Positions 31,694-38,680 of a stretch of DNA of 38,680 bases are shown piece by piece. Under the pieces are notes generated by a model, which did not search any database, was not told the origin of the DNA, and saw only the letters and a list, made by a program, of their open reading frames with translations. How positions within the stretch are numbered: position 1 is the first letter of the stretch; each line of letters begins with the position of its first letter. Both the position numbers and the translations under genes were made by a program. Source of the stretch: Myxococcota bacterium (GTDB taxonomy: Bacteria; Myxococcota_A; Polyangia; Polyangiales; Houyiibacteriaceae); contig JALOQC010000005.1 in assembly GCA_025453555.1 (NCBI GenBank), positions 1-38,680 on the forward strand, written 5' to 3'.

Positions 31694-33357
31694 CGGCCCA
31701 CCTCGGTCGAGTCGTTGGTGCCCACGGAACGGAAGACCTCGTCGAGCAGCGTCTCTTCGAGGAGCGTGCGGAGCGAGCCGTCCCGCGCGTTCGCGCGCTG
31801 GACGATGCGGTCGACGATGCAGAGGTCGGAGCCGGAGAGGCTGCGACCGAGCGTGTACCCGAGCAGGTGCTCGCCCACGCACGCGCTGAAGCGCGGGTCC
31901 TCCGCGAGGAAGGCGCCGAGCTCGCGCGGACCCTCGAAGGAGCGACCGTCCGGCAGCTCTCCGAGCGAATCGATGGGCGCGCCGGTCTCGTCCACCTCAC
32001 GCCAGGCGCCGACCGCGTCGAACGCTTCGAGCGCGAAGCCGAGCGGGTCCATCACGTCGTGGCAGGTCGCGCACGCCGGGTCCTCGCGGTGCTGCGCGAG
32101 CCGCTCGCGGAGCGTCACCACCGTGCCGTCCGGATCCATCGTGTCGTCGTTGAGCGCCTCGACGTTGTCGGGCGGGGCGGGCGGCGGCGCGCAGAGGAAG
32201 CGTTCGAGCAGGTACTCGCCGCGCTTCACGGGCGAGGTTCGCGTCGGTTGCGAGGTCACGGTGAGGATCGATCCCTGGGTCAGCAGACCACCACGTGCCG
32301 TGCCTTCGGGCAGACGCACGAGGCGCATCTCGTCGCCGGCCACGCCTTCGATCCCGTAGTGCGTCGCGAGGCGCTCGTTGAGGAAGGTGAAGTCCGCCAC
32401 CACCAGCGTGGAGAGCGGGAGGTTCTCCTCGATCACGTGGCGAATGAAGAGCCGCGTCTCGTCGACCATCGCGGATTGAAGAGCGCTGTCGTACGACGAG
32501 AAGAGCGACGGATCGGGCGATGCGTACGCGAGCTTGACGACTTTGAGCCAGCGCGTCGCGAACTCGTCGAGGAACGCGTCGAAGCGCGGGTCGGCGATCA
32601 TGCGATCCATCTGAGAGCGGATCACGTCGTCGTCGTTGAGCGTGCCGGCCTCCGCGAGCTCGAAGAGCTCGTCGTCCGGCATCGAGGCCCAGAGCGCGAA
32701 GGAGAGGCGCGACGCGAGCTCGTAGCCGTCGAGCTCGCGAATGCCGACGCCGTGGGTCTCCGGGCGAAAGAGGAAGCTCGGCGCGAGGAGCGCGGAGCGG
32801 ATGCCCTGGGCCAGCGCGACGTCGAAAGAGCGGCCGTCCGCGGCGTCCACGACGAGCTCCACGAACGCGTCTCGTTCGGTGGTGGCGACGGGGCGGCGCC
32901 ACGCGCGCGGGAGGAAGGAGTCGGCGAAGGTGCCCGCGCACGCCTCGACGCCGTCGGTCGCGGGATCGCAATCACCGAGGTACCGCGAGCGGAAGTCTTC
33001 GCGCGGCACGTACGTCTCGCCGAGCGTCGCGAGGACGCCGTCGAGCGCCTCGACCGCGACGGGGCCGATCGTGAGCACGTCGGCGTCGTTGACGAAGCCC
33101 GCGCGGCTCTCGTTCTCGCCCGGAAGCGCGTCGTACGCCGGGCTTCCCACGTCGTCCCCGAAGAGGGCCGCGAACGAGCGGTCCATCTCGAGCCGGTTGA
33201 GGCGGTGCAGCGTCACGTAGCCGGGCTCGGGGTCGAGGCGCGCGCAATAGTCGGCGCTCGGGTTCCCCGTGCTGGGCGGGCGGTCGCTGGGTTCGCCGAT
33301 GCTGCCCTGACAGCCCGCGAGGGCGACCACGAGCGAGACGGTGAGAAGACGGGCCAT
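31690..33357 (-). CDS. DUF1587/1595/1592/1588/1585 multidomain lipoprotein
   Basis: 555 residues from ATG 33357, chosen because it gives a lipoprotein signal (MARLLTVSLVVALAGC, Cys16). Domains in order: DUF1587 (VTLHRLNRLEMDRSFAALFG, about 50-130), DUF1595 (FLPRAWRRPVATTERDAF), DUF1592 (GIRSALLAPSFLFRPETHGV through FATRWLK), DUF1588 (RGGLLTQGSILTVTSQPTRT, SPVKRGEYLLERFLCAPPP) and DUF1585 (GRSFEGPRELGAFLAEDPRF). A CATCH motif in DPACATCHDVMDPLGFALEA is a single c-type haem site, as usual in this family. Probably outer-envelope, redox-linked and unknown in function. It is the first gene of a two-gene operon. Confidence 0.92.
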   Translation of the reverse strand: MARLLTVSLVVALAGCQGSIGEPSDRPPSTGNPSADYCARLDPEPGYVTLHRLNRLEMDRSFAALFGDDVGSPAYDALPGENESRAGFVNDADVLTIGPVAVEALDGVLATLGETYVPREDFRSRYLGDCDPATDGVEACAGTFADSFLPRAWRRPVATTERDAFVELVVDAADGRSFDVALAQGIRSALLAPSFLFRPETHGVGIRELDGYELASRLSFALWASMPDDELFELAEAGTLNDDDVIRSQMDRMIADPRFDAFLDEFATRWLKVVKLAYASPDPSLFSSYDSALQSAMVDETRLFIRHVIEENLPLSTLVVADFTFLNERLATHYGIEGVAGDEMRLVRLPEGTARGGLLTQGSILTVTSQPTRTSPVKRGEYLLERFLCAPPPAPPDNVEALNDDTMDPDGTVVTLRERLAQHREDPACATCHDVMDPLGFALEAFDAVGAWREVDETGAPIDSLGELPDGRSFEGPRELGAFLAEDPRFSACVGEHLLGYTLGRSLSGSDLCIVDRIVQRANARDGSLRTLLEETLLDEVFRSVGTNDSTEVGR

Positions 33358-33639
33358 CGCCGAGGGCCCACTGCAATGCCGGGGCCACGAACGGGGCTCA
33401 CCGCCCCCGCACACCCGTGCGCGAGATCACTCGTTTTTTCGTGAGTGTGGTCTGGGGCCCCGAGTCCCCATTGGGGTCTGGAGTCCATTGCGCGAGCGCC
33501 CGGTCGCGTACGGAAGCTGGTCGAGGTCTCGAGCCCCCACCACCCCAGTCCGCACCCCACGCCCGACCCCCCACACGGACGAAGCGTGACCGAACGATGA
33601 CGGACGCTCGCGGAGGCTCCGCCTACGATCCCGACGCGT

Positions 33640-34239
33640 ATGAAGAAGGCCGTCGGCAAGGCGTTCCTCGCGGCGTTGGGATGGAAGGGCGAAGGCGCTC
33701 CTCCCGAGCACGGCCGCTACGTCCTCATCGCCGCGCCCCACACCAGCAACTGGGACTTCCCCTTCACGCTCGCGTTCGCGTGGGCATACGGGATCGAGAT
33801 GCGCTGGATGGGGAAGCACACCCTCTTCGAAGGGCCGAAGGGCTGGTTCTTCCGTCGGGTGGGCGGCGTACCGGTGGTGCGCCACGAGCGTCGCTCGATG
33901 GTCCAGCAGATGGTCGACCTCTTCGACGAGCACGAGCGCCTCGCCCTGGTCGTCCCCGCCGAGGGCACGCGCTCGCTGATGCCCCACTGGAAGAGCGGCT
34001 TCTACCACATCGCCCGCGGCGCCAACGTGCCCATCGTCCTCGGCTACCTCGACTACTCGCGCAAGCGCGGCGGCTTCGGCGGCCCCATCGAGCCGACCGG
34101 CGACATCCGCGCCGACATGGATCGCGTGCGGGCGTTCTATGCCGACAAAGTCGGCAAGTTCCCGGAGAAGTTCGGCCCGATTCGCCTCAAAGAAGAGCTC
34201 GAAGCCGACGCGATCGCCGCCGCCAAGCGCGCGAGCTGA
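33640..34239 (+). CDS. PlsC-type acyltransferase (1-acyl-glycerol-3-phosphate acyltransferase family)
   Basis: 199 residues from ATG 33640. Block I HTSNWD is at 34-39 (family HxxxxD; APHTSNWDFP is typical of small lysophospholipid acyltransferases), then RWMGKHTLFEGPKGWFFRRV, GGVPVVRHER, and block III PAEGTRS at 107-112. Block IV VPIVLGYLDY follows. All catalytic residues are present. It acts on phospholipid or lysolipid acceptors at the inner face of the membrane; the exact acceptor cannot be told. The preceding 282 bp contains no gene; a small CACTC/GAGTG hairpin near 33429 is the only structure seen. Confidence 0.88.
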   Translation: MKKAVGKAFLAALGWKGEGAPPEHGRYVLIAAPHTSNWDFPFTLAFAWAYGIEMRWMGKHTLFEGPKGWFFRRVGGVPVVRHERRSMVQQMVDLFDEHERLALVVPAEGTRSLMPHWKSGFYHIARGANVPIVLGYLDYSRKRGGFGGPIEPTGDIRADMDRVRAFYADKVGKFPEKFGPIRLKEELEADAIAAAKRAS

Positions 34240-34331
34240 GTCGCGCGACTGGCCCGTGTGCGCAGTGACGTGCCGAAACGTGACCACACGTTCGAGGCAC
34301 ACGCGTTCGCCGCGACGCGAAGAGAGCGCGC

Positions 34332-35312
34332 ATGCCGACGCCGCACGACGCGCTCTTCAAGGCGTTCTTCTCCGATCCCGTTCACGCCGTCGACGTCCTG
34401 CGCAGCGCATTGCCCGGAGCGCTGAGTGCTCGAATCGAGTGGGCATCGCTCGAGGTCGTTCCGGGGAGCTTCGTCGACGACGAGCTCCGTGAGCGACAGA
34501 GTGACCTGCCGTTCCGCGCGAACCTCGACTTTGCGCACGAGCCATCCGACGACGACGCTTCGATTTGGCTGCACGTCTTGTTCGAGCATCAGTCGACGGA
34601 GGATCCTCGCATGGTCTTCCGAATGCTCCGGTACATGGTGCGGATCTGGGAGCGCGCGGAGAGCGAGCGCCTGCCTCCCATCGTCGCCGTGGTGCTGCAT
34701 CACTCCCCGAAGGGATGGCGCGTGGCGCGACGCTTCTCCGAGATCGTCGCGCCCTACGATCCAGATCTCGCAGACTTCGTTCCCGGCTTCGAGATCGTCG
34801 TCGACGATGTCTCGAGCATGCCCGACGAGGCGCTGGCGCGACGCCTCGAGCACGCCGCCGTTCAGCTCGTCCTGCGCGTGCTCCGCGACGGTCGCGCGAC
34901 GAACGACCCTGCTGCGTGGATGCTCGGAGTGCGAGACCTCATCGAGCAGGTGAGGCGGGCAACCTCCGACGTCGAGGTGCTCTGGCTCGTGATCCGCTAT
35001 CTTTGGGAGGTCTCGCGGGTCGAAGACCCGGGACCATTCCTCGACGCGGTACGAACGACGATGGGGGAGCCGATGGGAGAACGAGCAACGACCCTGGCGG
35101 AGAGCGTCCTTCGGCGCGGCGTTCAACAGGGGCTCGAACAGGGTCTCTCACGCGGGCGAGCCGCGATGCTGCTGCACTTGATGGAGCAGAAGTTCGGTGC
35201 CCTCGACGAGTCGGTGCGCGCGCGAGTGCTGCATGCGGCAGACGTCGATCTCGAAGGCTGGGCGGATCGCTTGTTCGTGGCGACCACGGTGGAGGCGCTC
35301 TTCGGCGAGTAA
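34332..35312 (+). CDS. Rpn-family recombination-promoting nuclease (PD-(D/E)XK transposase_31-like)
   Basis: 326 residues from ATG 34332. The opening MPTPHDALFKAFFSDPVHAV and WLHVLFEHQSTEDPRMVFRM match the Rpn/YhgA family, where EHQS carries active-site residues of the PD-(D/E)XK fold; RQSDLPFRANLDFA holds the preceding acidic strand. The C-terminal helix LRRGVQQGLEQGLSRGRAAM is the usual Rpn tail. E. coli Rpn proteins are nucleases that promote RecA-independent recombination. It is alone here, flanked by terminators, with no inverted repeats of a transposon. Confidence 0.85.
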   Translation: MPTPHDALFKAFFSDPVHAVDVLRSALPGALSARIEWASLEVVPGSFVDDELRERQSDLPFRANLDFAHEPSDDDASIWLHVLFEHQSTEDPRMVFRMLRYMVRIWERAESERLPPIVAVVLHHSPKGWRVARRFSEIVAPYDPDLADFVPGFEIVVDDVSSMPDEALARRLEHAAVQLVLRVLRDGRATNDPAAWMLGVRDLIEQVRRATSDVEVLWLVIRYLWEVSRVEDPGPFLDAVRTTMGEPMGERATTLAESVLRRGVQQGLEQGLSRGRAAMLLHLMEQKFGALDESVRARVLHAADVDLEGWADRLFVATTVEALFGE

Positions 35313-35333
35313 CCCTCGCGGACCGGCGAGGAC

Positions 35334-35358
35334 GGGCCACCCAACCTTCGAGTGGCCC
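35334..35358 (+). terminator. Hairpin terminator after the Rpn gene
   Basis: Arms GGGCCAC and GTGGCCC around an 11-base loop, 21 bp after the stop, followed by CCTCTT. No long T run, so strength is uncertain. Confidence 0.5.
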
Positions 35359-35397
35359 CTCTTCGCAACCGTTGCCCGATGATGCCATGAGAGACCA

Positions 35398-35426
35398 CGC
35401 CCGAAACCTGGTCGGGGTTTCGGGCG
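35398..35426. terminator. Bidirectional terminator between convergent genes
   Basis: Perfect 11-bp arms CGCCCGAAACC / GGTTTCGGGCG with a 7-base loop, followed by TTCT. It is 24 bp from the 3' end of the minus-strand lipoprotein gene and so can serve both directions. Confidence 0.7.
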
Positions 35427-35449
35427 TTCTCACGACGTGACGGTCGCGA

Positions 35450-38400
35450 TCAGAGGTCGACCGTCAGCACTCCGTACGGGCCCATCGCGCAGAAGGCGCG
35501 TTGGTTGCGGACCTCGAGCGACTGGCAGTGCCAGCCGGGCATGTCGACCTCGCGAACCGTGGGCTGCCCGCGGCCGCTGGCGTCGATGACGGTGAGGCGG
35601 TTCGACTCGCTGATGAACGCGTGATCTCCACGCGCGGAGAGCCCGGCGCCGCCCCACCACCAGTAGTAGCCGGCGCCGACCTCCAAGGGCACGCTCGGGC
35701 GCGCGTCCAGCGTCGCGTCGTCGCGCAGTGCGAACACCGTCACGCGCGTCTCGGGAACGGTCGGCGAGTCCCACCCGTACAGGCTGCCGGACTGGCTGCG
35801 CACGAACACCCGCGACGCGCTCACCGCCACCGTGGTCCCGAAGAAGCCGTCGCGGTCGAGGCTCTCGCGGCTCACGAGGCGCGCCACACCTCCGTCCACC
35901 CGCAACGTGTTGATGCGGCGATCCCAAGTGCGGCAGACGTTCTCCTCCCAATCGAAGGAGACGCGCCCGCTCGAGGCGCGGCAGGTCTCCCAATCGCTCG
36001 TTCGCTCGTCCTGCAGCACGTCCTCCAGCGTCACCACCACGTTGCGGCGGTGGTCGTAGTGCACGACCTGACCGGGGATGTTCACCGGCGTGAGCATGCG
36101 CGGGGACGCGGGGTCGCCAAGATCGAGGCGATCGAGGTAGTAGCGGACCCGACCGCTCCCGTCGCGCACGAGCTCCGCGTGCTGGCTCGCGATCACGTCG
36201 CCGCTCACGAGGCCCGCGTTGCCGCTGCCGCCGTACCACCAGCCGTACCCGTAATCGATCGCGCAGCCCCACGGGAAGTAGCCCCACCCACCGCGCGCGA
36301 TGTCGGCCGGGAGCTCGAAGCGCGTGGTGAACGTCGGCGACGCCGGATCTTCGAGGCTGAAGACGTCGTAGCGGACGCGCTGCTCACCGACCGAACCTGC
36401 CTCGGGATCGTAGGAGTAGCTCCCGCGGACGCGGCTCACGACGAGCGCGCGCTCGGTCTTGAGGACCTCGCCGAAGTACTCGTAGCCGTCGTCCGTGCTC
36501 GTCGTGGGCTCGGTGTCGACGTGCCCGACGACGGTGGGCTGCTCCCTTCGCATGTCGACGACGTGGAAGCGCAGCGTGGTCTCGTTGCGGCCCGACGCGT
36601 AGTCGTAGCGGTGGTGCGGCACGTAGACGTAGTCGCCGTGCGGATAGACCGTGTCGCCCCACGTCGCGTAGCTCTCGCACGCGCCGTCGTCCGCCTCGAC
36701 CTCGGTGAGATCGAGCGACGCGACCGGCTCCGCCACCGACGCGTTCTCCGCGTCGGCGACGTCGATCGTGGTGCGCCCGGTCCACCAGTCGTTGCCGAAG
36801 CGCAGCACCTCGTCGTCCGAGATCGCGTGCACCGACGTCGCGTGGCGTGCGAGCTCGAGGGTGTCGAGCGCCGAGGGGGCGTCGCGGTTCGTGACGTCGA
36901 AGCTCTGCACCGCGTGATCGGAGACGCCGAAGAGCGTGTCCGCACGAAGGATCGAGCGTCGCGCGGTGCCAATCTGCGGCGCCACGCCGCGAAGCGTCAG
37001 ATCGTCACCCGCGACGTCGACGATCTGGATGCCGCTCTCGTACTCCCAGCGGCAGCCGTCGTCGCCGGATCGACCACTGCCGGCGAAGGGTACGAGGATC
37101 AGGCCGCGGTCGAGCAGCAGGTTGAACGCCTTGTGGATGCGATCCTGATCTTCGACCGCCCACGACCACTCGCCGCCGAAGTGCACGCGGTCGAGCATCG
37201 TCGGCGCCGCCATGTCCGACACGTCGAAGATGGAGACGGTCATCGCGCCTTCGTCGAAGCCGAGCCCGTACACGCGATCGCCGCGCGGCTCCATGTGGTA
37301 GACCCAGCCGGGGATCTCGAGCTCGCCGACCTGCAGCGGATTCGCCGGGTCGGAGAGATCGAACGTGAAGAGCGGATCGATCTGCTCGAAGGTGATCGCG
37401 TAGGCGCGGTCGCCGTCGAAGCGCGCGGACTGGAGCGACTCCGGTCGCGGCAGGCGCATCGTGAGGCTCGCGAGCGGCGTGATCTCGGACGAGCTCGTGA
37501 CGGTGAAGGTCTCGAGCACGGGCTCCTGACCCGAGCCCCAACCGCCGGCCTGGCTGATCACGCGGAGCACGCCCTCGTGCTCGTCCATCTGCCAGCGGCT
37601 CTGGATGCGGCCGTGCACGTTCACGGTCGCGCCGATCTCCATCTCACCCGAGGGATCGGAGATGTCGATCGTGAAGACACGCGTGTCGTCGCTCGAGCCG
37701 GGCTCCCAGCCGCGGCTCCAGTCGTTGCTCGCGACATAGATGCGTTCGGTGGTGACGGAGATGCTCTGCGGTCCCCAATCGGCGCCGGCCGCCATCTCGA
37801 CTTGGTCGATGAGCGCGTAGCCGCTCGGGCTCACGGAGAACGACGCGACGCGCGTCTTGGGCTGCGTGTCGCAGCGCCAGCAGTAGCCGTTCTCGTAGGT
37901 GACGACGTAGATCACGTCACCGACCATGCGCGAGTCGCTGACCTCGCCGTGGAGCTCTTGGTCGGCGAGGACCTCGATGTTCGTGGGATCCGCGACGTCG
38001 AGCGCCTGCATCCGCGCGGTGGTGTTCCACGAGCCGCCGCCGGTCTCCGCGTCGACCTCGTACGACCAGAAGCCGTTGTACATCACGTACGCGACGCCCT
38101 CGCGGAGGTACATCTCGAACGGGATCGCGGAGAAGCGGTGCGTGCCGAGGATGCGGAGGTCGCGCGGGTTCGAGAGATCGATCACCGTGAGCCCCGCGAA
38201 GCGCGAGAGCGCGTAGAGGCGGTCGCCGTCGAGCTGGATGATGTCGGCCTCCGCGATCGCGCGCTCGGGATCCTCGCCTCCGTCGAGGCCCGGATCCTCT
38301 GGAGCGGCGGCTCCTCCGTCCGCGCCTCCTCGATCCCCGGTCGACTGACCGTAGACGTCCGAGATGAAATCGCCGGACGAAGGTCCGGACGAGTCGCCGC

Positions 38401-38464
38401 AGCCCGACGCACCGAACGACGCCAAGAGCGCCGCGACCCAGAAGCGAACGGATCGAGTCCTCAT
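35450..38464 (-). CDS. Beta-propeller lipoprotein (PF09826-like), secreted
   Basis: 1004 residues from ATG 38464, with GGAG 6 bp upstream; ATG 38476 is less likely. Signal peptide with lipobox near SFGASGCGDS (Cys22), then a disordered Asp/Gly/Pro linker to ~65. The body begins AEADIIQLDGDRLYALSRFA followed by GLTVIDLSNPRDLRILG, the phrase of PF09826-type beta propellers, and repeated blades follow (DVADPTNIEVL, DISDPSGEMEIG, DLSDPANPLQVG, DVSDMAAPTMLD, DVTNRDAPSALD, SLEDPASPTFTT). Two Trp/Tyr/Gly-rich patches (WGYFPWGCAIDYGYGWWYGG, YYWWWGGAG) and several Cys suggest a stable extracellular fold. Function unknown; surface-exposed scaffold or binding protein is the likely role. Confidence 0.85.
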   Translation of the reverse strand: MRTRSVRFWVAALLASFGASGCGDSSGPSSGDFISDVYGQSTGDRGGADGGAAAPEDPGLDGGEDPERAIAEADIIQLDGDRLYALSRFAGLTVIDLSNPRDLRILGTHRFSAIPFEMYLREGVAYVMYNGFWSYEVDAETGGGSWNTTARMQALDVADPTNIEVLADQELHGEVSDSRMVGDVIYVVTYENGYCWRCDTQPKTRVASFSVSPSGYALIDQVEMAAGADWGPQSISVTTERIYVASNDWSRGWEPGSSDDTRVFTIDISDPSGEMEIGATVNVHGRIQSRWQMDEHEGVLRVISQAGGWGSGQEPVLETFTVTSSSEITPLASLTMRLPRPESLQSARFDGDRAYAITFEQIDPLFTFDLSDPANPLQVGELEIPGWVYHMEPRGDRVYGLGFDEGAMTVSIFDVSDMAAPTMLDRVHFGGEWSWAVEDQDRIHKAFNLLLDRGLILVPFAGSGRSGDDGCRWEYESGIQIVDVAGDDLTLRGVAPQIGTARRSILRADTLFGVSDHAVQSFDVTNRDAPSALDTLELARHATSVHAISDDEVLRFGNDWWTGRTTIDVADAENASVAEPVASLDLTEVEADDGACESYATWGDTVYPHGDYVYVPHHRYDYASGRNETTLRFHVVDMRREQPTVVGHVDTEPTTSTDDGYEYFGEVLKTERALVVSRVRGSYSYDPEAGSVGEQRVRYDVFSLEDPASPTFTTRFELPADIARGGWGYFPWGCAIDYGYGWWYGGSGNAGLVSGDVIASQHAELVRDGSGRVRYYLDRLDLGDPASPRMLTPVNIPGQVVHYDHRRNVVVTLEDVLQDERTSDWETCRASSGRVSFDWEENVCRTWDRRINTLRVDGGVARLVSRESLDRDGFFGTTVAVSASRVFVRSQSGSLYGWDSPTVPETRVTVFALRDDATLDARPSVPLEVGAGYYWWWGGAGLSARGDHAFISESNRLTVIDASGRGQPTVREVDMPGWHCQSLEVRNQRAFCAMGPYGVLTVDL

Positions 38465-38568
38465 GCGAAGCTCCACAGCAACGCACGTGCCCGCGCGAAT
38501 CGGCCGCGCCCGCCGACGGATGGCGGCGTATCCCCGCGAAACGCGAGCTCACGCGTGGGCTCGCTCAC

Positions 38569-38606
38569 GGTGTGCGGCACACCCTGACTCGCGCTGCGGC
38601 GCAGCG
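38569..38606. repeat. Two adjacent palindromes upstream of the lipoprotein gene
   Basis: GGTGTGC-G-GCACACC (38569-38583) and CGCTGC-GGC-GCAGCG (38592-38606) lie about 105-140 bp upstream of the start at 38464. They are plausible operators in the promoter region; the rest of 38465-38680 shows no gene or obvious -35/-10 pair. Confidence 0.45.
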
Positions 38607-38680
38607 AATGCGCGCGCTGCGCACCACGCGTGCTCCGACCGCGCGAGCTCGGCGCGCTTCGAACGATGCGGGTGGCTTCG

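Noticed and set aside
34332-35312. Rpn-family gene as an insertion sequence
   Set aside because: No terminal inverted repeats or target duplication next to it; the nearby dyads are terminators.
35501-38587. A 1028-codon open frame on the plus strand opposite the beta-propeller gene
   Set aside because: It is antisense to a gene with clear lipoprotein signal and repeated blades; such long antisense frames arise in very GC-rich DNA. Its translation is Val/Arg/Ala-rich with no domain.
1-38680. CRISPR array
   Set aside because: No regularly spaced direct repeats of 23-45 bp were found; the iterons and direct repeats present do not have spacer structure.

Overview
The window is very GC-rich with strong G/C preference at third codon positions. 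It encodes families common in myxobacteria and other large-genome soil Deltaproteobacteria: a membrane-anchored Ser/Thr kinase, paired DUF1592/DUF1552 proteins, an AgmX-type C-terminal domain and a huge beta-propeller lipoprotein. I infer a myxobacterial (Myxococcota, perhaps Sandaracinaceae-like) chromosome; no marker gene is present to prove it.

Region A, 1-7450, all on the minus strand, is the upstream half of a phage-defence operon of the BREX type 6 layout: brxE-brxA-brxB-brxC, with ATGA or near-zero spacing between the first genes. Where the methylase pglX would normally come next there is instead an SMC/OLD-like AAA ATPase, followed back-to-back by a TOPRIM/DUF4276-like gene cut by the window edge. 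This pair looks lower in GC than the brx genes and is probably an extra defence module inserted in the BREX operon. pglX, pglZ, brxD and brxHI, if present, lie beyond the left edge.

Region B, 7451-15106, holds accessory genes: two small exported proteins, two helix-turn-helix regulators, a sigma-70-like factor, a PIN-domain protein overlapping an acidic Imm22-like partner, a prolyl-4-hydroxylase-like oxygenase and several unknown proteins.

Region C, 15107-21474, is the replication and integration module of an integrative element. A ~1 kb non-coding stretch is packed with inverted repeats: two large palindromes nested inside a 16-bp inverted repeat, a 335-bp element with 48-bp imperfect terminal inverted repeats, and 8-bp iterons in two opposed arrays. 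It is followed by an unknown protein, a 59-aa excisionase-like HTH, a DUF927-like P-loop helicase, three small proteins and a tyrosine integrase whose 3' end runs into a tRNA-Arg(CCG) gene. The tRNA is the evident attachment site, so regions A-C are best read as one genomic island carrying BREX, with its other end outside the window.

Region D, 21475-38680, looks like resident chromosome: a Ser/Thr kinase with N-terminal membrane segments, ComEC, an exported AgmX-like protein, a HAMP histidine kinase, a TerB-like protein, a DUF1592-DUF1552 operon, a PlsC-type acyltransferase, an Rpn-family nuclease and a 1004-aa beta-propeller lipoprotein. Extragenic repeats and a G-quadruplex motif lie between the histidine kinase and terB-like genes, and paired hairpins separate the convergent Rpn and lipoprotein genes.
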